Shown: one piece after another, positions 26,504 through 35,706 of the stretch
How the letters are laid out: each line of letters begins with the position of its first letter
Position numbering within the stretch: the first letter of the stretch is position 1
Origin: Rhizobium favelukesii
Lineage (GTDB): Bacteria > Pseudomonadota > Alphaproteobacteria > Rhizobiales > Rhizobiaceae
NCBI RefSeq assembly: GCF_000577275.2
Contig: NZ_HG916855.1
Location: forward strand, 1,868,031 to 1,932,030
Length of the DNA stretch: 64,000 bases
Direction of reading: 5' to 3'
The notes under the pieces: model-generated
What the model was told of the DNA's origin: nothing
The model's database searches: none
Seen by the model: the letters and a program-made list of their open reading frames with translations, nothing else
Program-made: the position numbers and the translations under genes

Positions 26504-28339
26504 GTGGTTGAGAAAACTCCCTCCCCGCATCAGAACGCAGTTCAAGAGCAGGACGGATCGCGCCAGCTTCGCTCCAAGGCCTGGTTCGACAATCTCGCAA
26601 ACCCTGACATGACCGCGCTCTACCTGGAGCGTTACATGAACTTCGGTCTGAGCCAGGAAGAGCTGCAGTCGGGAAGGCCGATCATCGGCATCGCTCAGAC
26701 TGGCTCCGACCTGTCGCCGTGCAATCGTCACCACATCGAGCTCGCAAAGCGCGTTCGCGAAGGTATTCGTGATGCAGGCGGTATCGCCATCGAATTCCCG
26801 GTGCATCCGATCCAGGAAACTGGAAAGCGTCCGACCGCAGGTCTCGACCGCAACCTCTCTTATCTCGGCCTCGTCGAGATCCTCTACGGCTATCCGCTGG
26901 ATGGCGTGGTCCTGACGATTGGTTGCGACAAGACGACGCCGGCCTGTCTCATGGCCGCCGCGACCGTGAACATTCCAGCGATCGCACTGTCGGTTGGCCC
27001 GATGCTGAACGGCTGGTTCCGCGGCGAGCGCACAGGCTCCGGTACGATCGTCTGGAAAGCTCGCGAAATGATGGCGCGTGGCGAAATCGACTATCAGGGC
27101 TTCGTCAAGCTCGTTGCCTCCTCCGCGCCCTCGACCGGCTACTGCAACACCATGGGCACGGCGACCACGATGAATTCACTTGCCGAAGGGCTCGGGATGC
27201 AGCTGCCGGGCGGCGCGGCAATTCCGGCTCCCTACCGTGACCGTCAGGAAATCTCCTATGAGACCGGCTTGCGGATCGTCGAAATGGTTCGCGAGGACCT
27301 CAAGCCTTCCGACATTCTGACCAGGGACGCCTTCATCAACGCCATCAGGCTCAACTCCGCGATCGGTGGCTCAACCAATGCCCCGATCCATCTCAACGCA
27401 CTTGCCCGCCATGTCGGCGTCGAACTGACGGTCGATGACTGGCAGACCTACGGCGAGGAAATCCCGCTTCTCGTCAACCTGCAGCCGGCCGGTGAGTATC
27501 TCGGCGAGGACTACTACCACGCCGGCGGCGTTCCGGCCGTCATGGGCGAGTTGATCAAGCACAATCTGATCAACACGAGCGCGATGACCGTGAACGGCAA
27601 GACGGTCGGCGAGAACTACACCACGGCGACGATCGAGGACGACAAGGTCATTCGTCCGTTCGAGCGCCCGCTGAAGGAGCGCGCCGGCTTCCTGGTCCTG
27701 CGCGGCAATCTCTTCTCGTCGGCGATCATGAAGACGAGCGTGATCTCGCCTGAGTTCCGGCAACGTTACCTGTCCAATCCGAACGATCCGGAAGCCTTCG
27801 TTGGCCGCGCGGTCGTCTTCGACGGACCGGAAGATTACCATCACCGCATCGACGATCCGTCGCTGGCGATCGATGCGTCGACGGTCCTTTTCATGCGCGG
27901 TGCCGGGCCGATCGGCTATCCGGGTGCCGCCGAGGTGGTCAACATGCGTGCGCCGGATTATCTCTTGAAGCAGGGCATCAGCTCGCTGCCCTGCATCGGT
28001 GACGGGCGTCAGTCCGGCACGTCTGGCTCGCCCTCCATCCTCAACGCGTCGCCCGAAGCGGCCGCTGGCGGTGGGCTTGCTCTGCTGAAGACCGGCGACC
28101 AGGTACGCATCGACCTCAAGAAGGGGTCCGCCGATATCCTCATCAGCGACGAGGAGCTTGCCGAACGGCGCAAGGCGCTCGAGGCAGCCGGCGGTTATGT
28201 CTATCCGGAGAGCCAGACACCCTGGCAGGAAATCCAGCGTACCTATGTCGGCCAGATGGAAACCGGCGCCGTGCTTGAGCCTGCCGTCAAGTACCAGCGA
28301 ATCGCCCAGACCAAGGGCATTCCGCGCGACAACCACTAA
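26504..28339 (+). CDS. xylD: D-xylonate dehydratase (IlvD/Edd family)
   Basis: Dehydrates a pentonate to the 2-keto-3-deoxy acid, second step of the Weimberg pathway. 611 aa. The sequence follows Caulobacter-type xylonate dehydratase from end to end: [39 protein letters not shown], iron-sulfur ligands in [11 protein letters not shown] and GYCNTMGTA, and late [20 protein letters not shown] [2Fe-2S] cluster and Mg are expected. GTG at 26504 is chosen because AAGGAA is 7 nt upstream; an upstream GTG at 26465 is possible. L-arabinonate is the main alternative substrate. It is followed by the next pathway enzyme. Confidence 0.88.
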   Translation: MVEKTPSPHQNAVQEQDGSRQLRSKAWFDNLANPDMTALYLERYMNFGLSQEELQSGRPIIGIAQTGSDLSPCNRHHIELAKRVREGIRDAGGIAIEFPVHPIQETGKRPTAGLDRNLSYLGLVEILYGYPLDGVVLTIGCDKTTPACLMAAATVNIPAIALSVGPMLNGWFRGERTGSGTIVWKAREMMARGEIDYQGFVKLVASSAPSTGYCNTMGTATTMNSLAEGLGMQLPGGAAIPAPYRDRQEISYETGLRIVEMVREDLKPSDILTRDAFINAIRLNSAIGGSTNAPIHLNALARHVGVELTVDDWQTYGEEIPLLVNLQPAGEYLGEDYYHAGGVPAVMGELIKHNLINTSAMTVNGKTVGENYTTATIEDDKVIRPFERPLKERAGFLVLRGNLFSSAIMKTSVISPEFRQRYLSNPNDPEAFVGRAVVFDGPEDYHHRIDDPSLAIDASTVLFMRGAGPIGYPGAAEVVNMRAPDYLLKQGISSLPCIGDGRQSGTSGSPSILNASPEAAAGGGLALLKTGDQVRIDLKKGSADILISDEELAERRKALEAAGGYVYPESQTPWQEIQRTYVGQMETGAVLEPAVKYQRIAQTKGIPRDNH

Positions 28340-28384
28340 ATCCTCCGGGCGCGGCCAGCAGATCGCGTCGCCGAACACAGTCCG

Positions 28385-28434
28385 ATTGAGTACAATGGGC
28401 GCGATACCATCTCGGCATCGCGCCCATTCTCAAT
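28385..28434. terminator. Long hairpin between xylD and xylX
   Basis: A perfect 11-bp stem (ATGGGCGCGAT at 28395-28405 with its complement at 28417-28427) is extended by outer arms ATTGAG/CTCAAT across a small internal bulge. There is no long T-run, so it may be a weak terminator, an attenuator or an RNA-stability element lowering xylX relative to xylD. Confidence 0.55.
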
Positions 28435-28571
28435 TTGGAGACGAGGTCGAGATTCGTTGGTTTTGACCTTGCCCACCGGCATCAATTGTGGTCGATTTCG
28501 GCGCGCCGCTGGGTTGGAGGGCGGCCGGTTCGTTTTGATCTTGAGCGCGTCCATCGCTCGTGTGACGGAAC

Positions 28572-29738
28572 ATGTCGATGTCTTATGCTCTTCTGGATTC
28601 TGCCGCCGCCGGCGGCTTGTTAGTCGGTCGTGCCTGGAACCCCGGTGTTCAAGGCCCGAGCATCGTGGTCGTTCGGGATGGCCAGTTGGTCGACATCACC
28701 TCCAAAGCTGCGCCGACGCTGAGTGCGCTCCTGGAACAGGCCGATCCCGCCGCCTTCGTCCGCGCCGCGGGTGGTCCTGTGCTCACCACATTGGACGAGA
28801 TCGCTGCCGTTGGCATCGGAACACCTGACCCGTCGCTGGTTCATCTGCTTGCTCCTGCCGACCTTCAGGCCATCAAGGCTTGCGGCGTAACGTTCGCGCA
28901 GTCGATGATCGAGCGCGTCATCGAGGAGAAGGCGGCTGGAAATCCCGATCGCGCCGCCGCGATCCGCGAGCGCGTCAGTACGCTGATCGGTGGTAGCCTC
29001 AACAATCTGAAGGCAGGTTCGGCTGAAGCCGCCAAGGTCAAGCAGGCGCTGATCGACGAAGGCATGTGGTCTCAATATCTCGAGGTCGGCATCGGACCTG
29101 ACGCCGAGGTTTTCACGAAGTCACCGGTCCTTGCCTCTGTCGGCTGGGGCGCCGATGTCGGGCTGCATCCAATCTCGACCTGGAACAATCCGGAACCCGA
29201 GATCGTACTTGCCGTCAACAGCGGCGGGGAGATCAAGGGGGCAACACTTGGCAACGACGTCAATCTGCGCGACGTGGAGGGCCGCTCGGCGCTCCTGCTA
29301 GGCAAGGCCAAGGATAACAACGCCTCCTGCTCAATCGGCCCGTTCATTCGGCTATTCGACGAGAGCTACGGCCTCGATGAGGTGCGCAGAGCAGAGCTCG
29401 ACCTCAAGGTCACCGGAGCCGACGGATTTGTCCTTCACGGAAAGAGTTCGATGTCGAAGATCAGCCGCGATCCTTCCGACCTCGTCAAGCAGACCTGCGG
29501 CGCCCACCATCAGTACCCGGATGGCTTCATGCTGTTCTTGGGAACGCTGTTTGCGCCGACGCAGGATCGTGATGCGCCGAACCAGGGCTTCACCCACAAA
29601 ATCGGTGACGTCGTCGAAATTTCGTCGATGGGCCTCGGCTCGCTCGTCAATACCGTGCGGCTTTCAACCGAGTGCTCTTCCTGGACATTTGGTATCACCG
29701 CCCTGATGGCAAACCTTGCAAAGCGGGATCTCCTTTAG
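28572..29738 (+). CDS. xylX: 2-keto-3-deoxy-D-pentonate dehydratase (FAH family, XylX-like)
   Basis: A 388-aa fumarylacetoacetate-hydrolase-fold enzyme. In Caulobacter the homologue XylX turns 2-keto-3-deoxy-xylonate into alpha-ketoglutarate semialdehyde. Seen here are CGVTFAQSMIERVIEE, the metal-site segment NNPEPEIVLAVNSGGEI and GNDVNLRDVEGRSALLLG, and late CGAHHQYPDGFMLFLGT. Its length and these blocks match the long XylX-type subgroup rather than simple FAH hydrolases. It follows xylD by 230 bp with a hairpin between. The semialdehyde dehydrogenase that would finish the pathway is not next to it. Confidence 0.83.
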   Translation: MSMSYALLDSAAAGGLLVGRAWNPGVQGPSIVVVRDGQLVDITSKAAPTLSALLEQADPAAFVRAAGGPVLTTLDEIAAVGIGTPDPSLVHLLAPADLQAIKACGVTFAQSMIERVIEEKAAGNPDRAAAIRERVSTLIGGSLNNLKAGSAEAAKVKQALIDEGMWSQYLEVGIGPDAEVFTKSPVLASVGWGADVGLHPISTWNNPEPEIVLAVNSGGEIKGATLGNDVNLRDVEGRSALLLGKAKDNNASCSIGPFIRLFDESYGLDEVRRAELDLKVTGADGFVLHGKSSMSKISRDPSDLVKQTCGAHHQYPDGFMLFLGTLFAPTQDRDAPNQGFTHKIGDVVEISSMGLGSLVNTVRLSTECSSWTFGITALMANLAKRDLL

Positions 29739-29770
29739 GCTTTCGGGCGACCGGCGCGGCTGCTGAAATC

Positions 29771-29806
29771 TTGCGCCGGGCGGGTTGTCTGCCTGTTCCG
29801 GCGCAA
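29771..29806. terminator. Hairpin downstream of xylX
   Basis: TTGCGCCGG and CCGGCGCAA (29771-29779 and 29798-29806) form a perfect 9-bp stem 32 bp after the xylX stop. There is no T-run; termination is possible but not certain. Confidence 0.45.
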
Positions 29807-29854
29807 TCGATCGGATATATGCTTCAGGAATGAAGCGGAATCGTTGAGGGTGCC

Positions 29855-30127
29855 ATGAACAAAGCCCTTGCCTTGATTTGCGTGCTCGCTCTTGTCGGGT
29901 GCACCACGAAGGACTTTTCCTCGCCGGGTCTCGATCCGATCGCCGGCAGCATCACCTATAGCGGCCAGCCGCGTACAAGACTGACGAAGTCGCCGCCGGG
30001 ATCGACCTTCCCGCACAATTTCATCGACGAGTGGGGCCGACAGGTCGATGAGACCTACATGATACAACCGGACAAGTCGCTGAAGATCGTTCACAGGGAA
30101 ATCCGGCCGATTCGCTTCAACCGCTGA
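29855..30127 (+). CDS. Small lipoprotein
   Basis: A 90-aa predicted lipoprotein: basic start, hydrophobic ALICVLALV and lipobox LVGC with the lipid cysteine at about residue 16. The mature part is short and polar (ITYSGQPRTRLTKSPPGS). No named domain was recognised. The GTG-rich upstream gives only a modest Shine-Dalgarno (GAGGGTGCC). Confidence 0.75.
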   Translation: MNKALALICVLALVGCTTKDFSSPGLDPIAGSITYSGQPRTRLTKSPPGSTFPHNFIDEWGRQVDETYMIQPDKSLKIVHREIRPIRFNR

Positions 30128-30365
30128 ACAGCGCGGCCGGTGAAACGGACGAAGCTCGCCTGCCGATCGACGATTCACCCTGCAACATCGACTTGTTGCG
30201 ATCGCCAAGCTCTCAGATGGCTAGTCACATTCGTTTATCATACAATGTTATGCAATTAGCCGATTGAATTTGGCCCGCGGCTAATACACACTCGCCAAAG
30301 GGGTGCGATACCGGGTATGTGGTCGAGCGGATGAACATGACGCTAGTCCGGTACATGGAACATTT

Positions 30366-30821
30366 ATGATGAATGCAAAGACGCCAAATGCCATCGATAC
30401 GTTTGTCGGTTCTCGTGTGAGGATGCGAAGGCAACTCCTAGGACTTAGTCAGGAAAAACTGGCCGATCAGATAGGCGTGACATTCCAGCAGGTGCAGAAA
30501 TACGAGAAAGGTCTTAACCGGATCGGTGCCAGCCGACTGCAACGGATCGCCGATGTGCTGAGCACGTCTCCGAGTTTCTTCTTTCAGCAGGATGCGTCCG
30601 AGCCCTTGAGCTTGGCCGGGCTTGAGACTTCGGTCGCGGCCGACCCGGTTGCCGAATTCCTGCATTCGAAGGAAGGTCTCGCGCTCAATCGCGCCTTCCT
30701 GAAAATCACCGACACGCAGCTTCGTGAAAAGATTGTCGCTTTGGTCAAAGCCATGGCGCATGCGCAGGAAGGGCGTGACGTTGCCGGCGAGCAAACGAAA
30801 CCTGGCGAAACCTTCGCCTAA
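30366..30821 (+). CDS. XRE-family regulator (PhrR/PraR-like)
   Basis: A 151-aa protein with an N-terminal helix-turn-helix: AKTPNAIDTFVGSRVRMRR, then LSQEKLADQIGVTFQQVQKY and NRIGASRLQRIADVL. It is a clear paralogue of the XRE gene at 40768, with almost the same first 30 residues. Similar rhizobial regulators include the acid-inducible PhrR and PraR. ATG 30366 or 30369. It is followed 17 bp later by the start of a SARP-like gene that breaks off, which mirrors the intact XRE-SARP pair at 40.8 kb. Confidence 0.88.
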   Translation: MMNAKTPNAIDTFVGSRVRMRRQLLGLSQEKLADQIGVTFQQVQKYEKGLNRIGASRLQRIADVLSTSPSFFFQQDASEPLSLAGLETSVAADPVAEFLHSKEGLALNRAFLKITDTQLREKIVALVKAMAHAQEGRDVAGEQTKPGETFA

Positions 30822-30838
30822 ACGTTCAGCCTTATGAC

Positions 30839-31027
30839 ATGCTGGGCTTCGCCGATCAGATGAAATTCAGCCTGGAAACCTTCGGAGCGATGCGCCTCAT
30901 TTCGCCGGGTGGGGGAACTCTGCGTATTGTCGACGCTCTGTTGCAGGAGCTCAATGAGCACGCACCGAAAGAGCGCGTGCCATTGGCGAAGAGCATTGGG
31001 TGCGGCACTAGCGGTCCGCTGCGCTAA
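30839..31027 (+). pseudogene. Truncated SARP/BTAD regulator remnant
   Basis: A 62-codon frame beginning MLGFADQMKFSLETFGAMRL. The segment SLETFGAMRLISPGGG lines up with LQTFGELRLTDEAG at the start of the 611-aa SARP regulator at 41215, and its position directly after an XRE gene is the same. Beyond about 30 residues the resemblance is lost, and the frame runs 4 bp into the convergent pepT stop. Best read as the 5' stub of a lost regulator; a small new gene is the alternative. Confidence 0.55.
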
Positions 31028-32256
31028 GCACGCTCTTCCCACACCTTTGCGAGTTTGACGAGCGTGGCGACGGCCTTGTCCATGTCCTGCCTGCTGATCC
31101 ATTCACGCGGCGAGTGGAAGGCGTGGCCGCCGGCGAAGATGTTCGGGCATGGCAGGCCCATGAAGGAAAGGCGCGAGCCGTCCGTTCCGCCTCGGATACT
31201 GCCGCGCACAGGCGACATGCCGGCGCGGCGAATGGCTTCAATGGCGTTTTCCGCGACCTGCGGATGCCGATCAAGGACAATCTTCATGTTGCGATACTGC
31301 GGCTTGACGGTGAAGGTGTAGGAAGATCCGGGATAGTCGGCCATCACCTCCTGCACCAGCGCTTCGAGCCTACTTTCCTTGTCAGTCAGCCCAGCGTCCT
31401 CGAAGTCTCGGACAATGAGGCTGATAGCGGCCTTTTCCATGGAGCCGGCCAAACCGGTCGGATGGATGAAACCTTCTCGACCTTCGGTCGTTTCCGGTGC
31501 GACATTCTTGGGTAACCGATCAATAATTGCGCCGGCGATCTTGATGGCATTCTCCATCTTTCCCTTGGCAAAGCCCGGATGGATCGCAACGCCTTCGATG
31601 GCAATCTCGACGCCGTCTGCCGAGAACGTCTCGTCTTCGATGTGTCCGGCGCTTTCACCGTCCATCGTGTAGGCAAACTGCGCGCCGAGCTTTGTCAGAT
31701 CGACCTTGTCGACGCCGCGACCGATCTCCTCGTCGGGCGTGAAGAGCAGCTTAATCGTTCCATGCTTGATGTCGGGGTTGTCCATGAGGATCTCAGCCGC
31801 CGTCATGATCTCGGCGATGCCCGCCTTGTCGTCGGCGCCGAGCAGTGTCGTCCCGTCGGTCGTGACGATGTCGTGGCCGATCTGGTCGTTGAGCGCCGGA
31901 TTCTCGCTGACGCGAATGACCTGCTTCTTGTCACCGGCAAGCTGAATGTCGCCGCCGCGGTAGTCGCGCACGATTCGTGGTTTGACGTTCGTCCCCGTGA
32001 AATCGGGTGCCGTATCCATATGCGAGCAGAAGCAAATGACCGGAACGGTCTTGTCTGAATTCGAGGGAATGGTCGCGGAGACATAGCCATGCTCGTCCAA
32101 GTGAGCGTCGGACAGGCCGATCGTCAACAACTCGTCGACCAGCAAGCGGCCCAAGTCCTTCTGTTTCACGGTCGACGGCTGCGTCGACGATGCCGCATCC
32201 GATTGGGTGTCAATGACGACATAGCGAAGAAAGCGATCGAGGACGGTATCGGTCAT
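31024..32256 (-). CDS. pepT: Peptidase T (tripeptide aminopeptidase)
   Basis: A 410-aa cytoplasmic M20B metallopeptidase that removes the N-terminal residue of tripeptides. Di-zinc ligands appear in FCSHMDTAPDF (His, Asp), LLGADDKAGIAEIM (bridging Asp), FTPDEEIGRGV (catalytic and ligand Glu), YTMDGE and the last histidine in FAGGHAFHSPREW. Full normal length. The ATG at 32256 is the family's usual start (MTDTVLDRFLRYV). It is single, with an inverted repeat about 60 bp upstream. Confidence 0.95.
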   Translation of the reverse strand: MTDTVLDRFLRYVVIDTQSDAASSTQPSTVKQKDLGRLLVDELLTIGLSDAHLDEHGYVSATIPSNSDKTVPVICFCSHMDTAPDFTGTNVKPRIVRDYRGGDIQLAGDKKQVIRVSENPALNDQIGHDIVTTDGTTLLGADDKAGIAEIMTAAEILMDNPDIKHGTIKLLFTPDEEIGRGVDKVDLTKLGAQFAYTMDGESAGHIEDETFSADGVEIAIEGVAIHPGFAKGKMENAIKIAGAIIDRLPKNVAPETTEGREGFIHPTGLAGSMEKAAISLIVRDFEDAGLTDKESRLEALVQEVMADYPGSSYTFTVKPQYRNMKIVLDRHPQVAENAIEAIRRAGMSPVRGSIRGGTDGSRLSFMGLPCPNIFAGGHAFHSPREWISRQDMDKAVATLVKLAKVWEERA

Positions 32257-32314
32257 GGCGGGTCCAATCTGTGTTTTGCGTCCCACCGATATAGCCTTCG
32301 AAGATGGGGCGTGA

Positions 32315-32336
32315 ATAGGGGTACTCGATCCCCTAT
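32315..32336. promoter_or_regulatory. Inverted repeat upstream of pepT
   Basis: ATAGGGG and CCCCTAT (32315-32321, 32330-32336) are perfect 7-bp arms around 8 bp, about 60 bp before the pepT start. An operator or leader hairpin; no binding protein can be named. Confidence 0.35.
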
Positions 32337-32473
32337 GGCCGACCCGACCGCTGCCGAGAGATGGTGAACTCGCCGCCGCACCCGTACCCGTGACGACTGC
32401 GGTTGTGCTGTGGTGGGAGAATGGCAACGTCAGACTTAAGTCCGCCGTTGGAACCTTATGGCATTGAATTTAG

Positions 32474-32501
32474 TTCCTAGACCGCAATGTAAAAATATAA
32501 T
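32474..32501 (+). promoter_or_regulatory. Candidate sigma-70 promoter of the glycine-zipper lipoprotein gene
   Basis: A perfect TATAAT lies at 32496-32501, 15 bp before the ATG at 32516, which would leave a very short leader, with only a weak -35 match (TTCCTA) 16 bp upstream. The surrounding AT-rich stretch stands out against the GC-rich neighbourhood. The Shine-Dalgarno AGGAG overlaps the expected leader. Confidence 0.35.
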
Positions 32502-32515
32502 CATAGGAGTGGCGG

Positions 32516-32767
32516 ATGAGAAAAATTGTCCTTGTGGCTGCATTTATGGGGGCATTGGCATCGTGCACAGCCACCGAGAAAGGAACCGCAATCGGTGCGG
32601 GCACGGGCGCTATCATTGGCGGTGCCGTCAGCAATAGCTGGGGAGGCGCAGCGGTCGGTGCCGTGGCAGGTGGTGTCGCCGGGGCGCTGATTGGACGCTC
32701 GACCGAACGGCGCGGCTACTGTGTCTATCGTGATCGATATGGACGCACCTATGAGGCGCGCTGCTGA
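32516..32767 (+). CDS. Glycine-zipper 2TM lipoprotein (Omp/SlyB-like)
   Basis: An 83-aa lipoprotein: lipobox LASC at about residue 17, then a glycine-zipper block (AIGAGTGAIIGGAVS, then AAVGAVAGGVAGALIG) that can insert in a membrane, and a basic Tyr-rich tail (YCVYRDRYGRTYEARC). Such proteins sit at the outer membrane inner leaflet and affect envelope stability. Clear AGGAG before the ATG. Confidence 0.85.
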   Translation: MRKIVLVAAFMGALASCTATEKGTAIGAGTGAIIGGAVSNSWGGAAVGAVAGGVAGALIGRSTERRGYCVYRDRYGRTYEARC

Positions 32768-32785
32768 TAGGGGCAGCCGCTAACT

Positions 32786-32812
32786 GACCGCCTCGTTATG
32801 AGAGGCGGTCTA
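32786..32812. terminator. Terminator after the lipoprotein gene
   Basis: GACCGCCTC and GAGGCGGTC (32786-32794, 32802-32810) form a perfect 9-bp stem with a 7-nt loop, followed by TATT. It sits between two convergent genes and may serve both. Confidence 0.7.
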
Positions 32813-32829
32813 TTCCCTCGAGACTTACA

Positions 32830-33672
32830 CTAGTGGGTGCTTTGCTGTTTTGCCCTTGCGACGATCTGCGTCGGGTTGACGAACTGCAAGGCGAGAACCA
32901 GCCAGAACAATGTCGTGACCATGTAGACCACCGCCATGGCATCGATCGACTGGCCTGCACGCACTCCTGATGCAAAGACGGCGTAATAGAGCGACACCAC
33001 CAGTGTTTGCGTCGTCGGCCCGGCAATCAGGAAGGTCAGCTCGAACATCGCGATGGTTCGCACCAGCACCAGCAGCAACGCAGCCAGCATTCCCGGCAAA
33101 AGCAGGGGCAGCAGAATTCGCAGGAACAGGCTCGTTGTTCCCGCGCCGAATACGCGTGCGGCCGCTTCGATGCGAGGGTCGATCTGCTCGATGAACGGGA
33201 TCATCACCAAAACAACGAAGGGCAGCGACGGGACGACGTTGATCAGCACGACGCCCCAAAACGTGCCGCCGAGTCCAAGCTGATAGAGGACGGTTGCCAG
33301 CGGAATGCCGTAGGTCAAGGGAGGGATCAACAGCGGCAGCAAGAACAGCAAGATGACCAGACGCTTGCCGGGAAAGTCGCGCCGCGCCAGCGCATATGCG
33401 GTCGTGATGCCCAAGATCCCAGAGATGATGACGACAGTAAAGACGATCTCGAAGGTGACAAGGACAACGCTGGAGAGCTGGAATTCCTTCCAGGCGCTGA
33501 AATACCAGCGTGTCGTCCAACCTGCCGGCAGCCATGTCCCAAGCCAGCGCGTCGCAAAGGAGTTGACCATGACAGCGGCGATAACGGCGAGCAGATTGAG
33601 GACAAAGAGGATGGCCAGCCCCCAAATGGCGAAGCGCCAGATCTTTGAAGCGAGGCCCTGATCTCGGATCAT
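32830..33672 (-). CDS. ABC transporter permease (spermidine/putrescine/iron type, PotC-like)
   Basis: A 280-aa inner-membrane protein with about six segments (IWGLAILFVLNLLAVIAAVM first) and the EAA-type loop around RIEAAARVFGAGTTSLFLR followed by ILLPLLLPG. It follows its partner permease by 2 bp. The class normally takes up polyamines, iron or thiamine-like compounds; here the neighbour uxuA points to a sugar acid. Confidence 0.9.
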   Translation of the reverse strand: MIRDQGLASKIWRFAIWGLAILFVLNLLAVIAAVMVNSFATRWLGTWLPAGWTTRWYFSAWKEFQLSSVVLVTFEIVFTVVIISGILGITTAYALARRDFPGKRLVILLFLLPLLIPPLTYGIPLATVLYQLGLGGTFWGVVLINVVPSLPFVVLVMIPFIEQIDPRIEAAARVFGAGTTSLFLRILLPLLLPGMLAALLLVLVRTIAMFELTFLIAGPTTQTLVVSLYYAVFASGVRAGQSIDAMAVVYMVTTLFWLVLALQFVNPTQIVARAKQQSTH

Positions 33673-33674
33673 GA

Positions 33675-34553
33675 CTAGCCTTTCGTGCCGCCGGCGGGGC
33701 CGCGGTAGAAGAGTGAGCGGGTGGCCAGAACGGCAAGTACGACAACCAGTTCCACGCCGCCCATGATGAGCGCGATGGTCGAACCGAGCGAATGATCATA
33801 TTGCTCGAAGGCTGCCTGATAGGCTGCAATCGAGATGACGCGCGTCGGGCCGGCCGGCGCCCCTAGAAGAACGGCGGAGGGAAACACCGCAAAGGCCTGC
33901 ACGAATGCCAGGCAGAAGGTGACAGCGAGCCCCGGAACCAACAGCGGCAGGAAGACCCTGAAGAAGCGCTGTCGTGGTCCCGCACCCAGTGTCGCCGCCG
34001 CCTGCTCGATCGCGGGATCGATGCCGGTAACGTAAGACAGCGTCAACAGGAAGGCGAAGGGAAAACCGGTGATCAGCAACGAGGCGAAGACACCCCAGTA
34101 GTTATTCGTCAGCTTCACCGGTGCGTCGAGGACGCCGAGCATCAAGAGGGCATGATTGAACCAGCCGCGCGGCCCGAGAAAGGTCAAAAGGCCGTCTGCC
34201 ACGAAGACCGTGCCGAGGGTAATGGGTAGCACGAGAATGGTGGTTAGCAGCCGCTGCCTGCGCATCAGGCGCACGCGCAAGGCAACGGGTACGGCAAAGG
34301 CGAGGTTGATCACCGTTACAGGCAGTGCCAGCCACATCGTTGCGGCGATCGTCTGATATTGGAAGGGATCGCTGAAGAACTTCGCGTAATTGGCATACCA
34401 TGTGCCCTCTTTCGGCGTGAGTGAATCGGCCACACCGTAAAGGAATGGGTAGACGAACATCGCGATCATGAAGATCAGCCCCGGCAGCAACAAAAGCGTC
34501 TTGCCATCGAGACCGCGCCCAGCGAGCCGGGTTCGCAGCGAAGGGCCGCTCAT
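33675..34553 (-). CDS. ABC transporter permease (PotB-like)
   Basis: A 292-aa inner-membrane protein, N-terminal LLLPGLIFMIAMFVYPFLYG and an EAA loop around AIEQAAATLGAGPRQRFFR followed by VFLPLLVPG. The ATG at 34553 overlaps the ATPase stop by 4 bp (ATGA), so the genes are translationally coupled. Confidence 0.9.
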   Translation of the reverse strand: MSGPSLRTRLAGRGLDGKTLLLLPGLIFMIAMFVYPFLYGVADSLTPKEGTWYANYAKFFSDPFQYQTIAATMWLALPVTVINLAFAVPVALRVRLMRRQRLLTTILVLPITLGTVFVADGLLTFLGPRGWFNHALLMLGVLDAPVKLTNNYWGVFASLLITGFPFAFLLTLSYVTGIDPAIEQAAATLGAGPRQRFFRVFLPLLVPGLAVTFCLAFVQAFAVFPSAVLLGAPAGPTRVISIAAYQAAFEQYDHSLGSTIALIMGGVELVVVLAVLATRSLFYRGPAGGTKG

Positions 34554-35656
34554 CGGCCGGTTCCTTTGAAGACCAGTGCCCGTCCGGCAATCGGGTGCAG
34601 CCTGGTCGATGCTCCCCGCGCCAACGGCTCATCTGCGCGGAAATAGAGTTCAGAGCCGTTCCCTGCCCGCGCCATGCCAAAAAATGCTCGCCCGCGATAT
34701 TCCATGCTGCTGACGGTGGCAGCGATCCCCTCGCCGTTCGACGCGACCAGATCTTCCGGGCGGACCGACAGGATGGCTGCATCGCCGACGCTGAGCGGCG
34801 AACGCATCGTGCCAACGAGGCGGGCGCCGGCGACCTCGATTTCGGCCTCTGCGCTCGTCACACGCGTAATGCGGCCTTCAACACGCGTCCTGAAGCCCAT
34901 GAAGTCGGCAACTTCGACGTTCACAGGGCGCTGGTAGAGATCCTGAGGCGATCCGATCTGTTCTATATGGCCCTGGCTCATGACGACGATGCGGTCTGCA
35001 AGCGACAGCGCCTCGTCCTGATCATGCGTCACATAGATGGTGGTGGAACCGATCTGATCGTGGATGCCGCGAATTTCGGCGCGCATCTCGAGCCGCAGTT
35101 TCGCATCGAGATTTGAGAGCGGCTCGTCCATCAGCACGATTGGCGGACGAATGACGATGGCACGAGCGATCGCCACGCGCTGCTGCTGGCCACCGGACAG
35201 CTGACCAGGCAACTTGTCGGCCTGGCTGTCGAGGCGCACGAGCGCCAGGGCATCACGGATGCGCTTATCGGCCTCTGGTCCCTTTATGCCCTGCATGGCA
35301 AGGCCGAATCCGACGTTCTTGCGCACGCTCATATGTGGAAACAGGGCGTAGCTTTGGAAGACCATGCCAAAGCCGCGGCGCTCGGGTTCGAGCTGGTCGA
35401 TACGCGTGCCGCCAAGCCGGATTTCGCCACTGGTCAGTGCGAGCAAACCGGCGATGCAGTTCAATGCAGTCGACTTTCCGCAGCCGGACGGACCAAGCAA
35501 CGCCACGAACTCTCCGGGTTCGATCGCAAGATCAATGCCGGTCAAAGCGTTGAACGCTCCGAAGACGCGACGAATCCCATCGAGTTCCAGGCGCGCGTTC
35601 TTACGCGTCGATGCGGCGGCATTCGAAACCGAAGTCAAATCAATCTCCATCTGCAA
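34550..35656 (-). CDS. ABC transporter ATP-binding protein (PotA-like)
   Basis: A 368-aa ATPase: Walker A GPSGCGKST, Q-loop MVFQSYALFPHMSV, signature LSGGQQQRVAIARAIV, Walker B IVLMDEPLSNLDAKL, switch VTHDQDEALSLAD, and a C-terminal TOBE domain with SVRPEDLVAS. The gene lies between the binding-protein gene (50 bp upstream) and the two permeases. The start may be at 35656 or at the nearby second Met, two codons later. Confidence 0.92.
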   Translation of the reverse strand: MQMEIDLTSVSNAAASTRKNARLELDGIRRVFGAFNALTGIDLAIEPGEFVALLGPSGCGKSTALNCIAGLLALTSGEIRLGGTRIDQLEPERRGFGMVFQSYALFPHMSVRKNVGFGLAMQGIKGPEADKRIRDALALVRLDSQADKLPGQLSGGQQQRVAIARAIVIRPPIVLMDEPLSNLDAKLRLEMRAEIRGIHDQIGSTTIYVTHDQDEALSLADRIVVMSQGHIEQIGSPQDLYQRPVNVEVADFMGFRTRVEGRITRVTSAEAEIEVAGARLVGTMRSPLSVGDAAILSVRPEDLVASNGEGIAATVSSMEYRGRAFFGMARAGNGSELYFRADEPLARGASTRLHPIAGRALVFKGTGR

Positions 35657-35706
35657 AATGAGGTGGCCGACCCGAGACGCGGCTCCGGGCCGGCTGCTTC
35701 TTTTGA

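Noticed and set aside
29735..30208. Open frame of 157 codons on the minus strand
   Set aside because: Overlaps the lipoprotein with a clear lipobox on the plus strand and shows no protein family.
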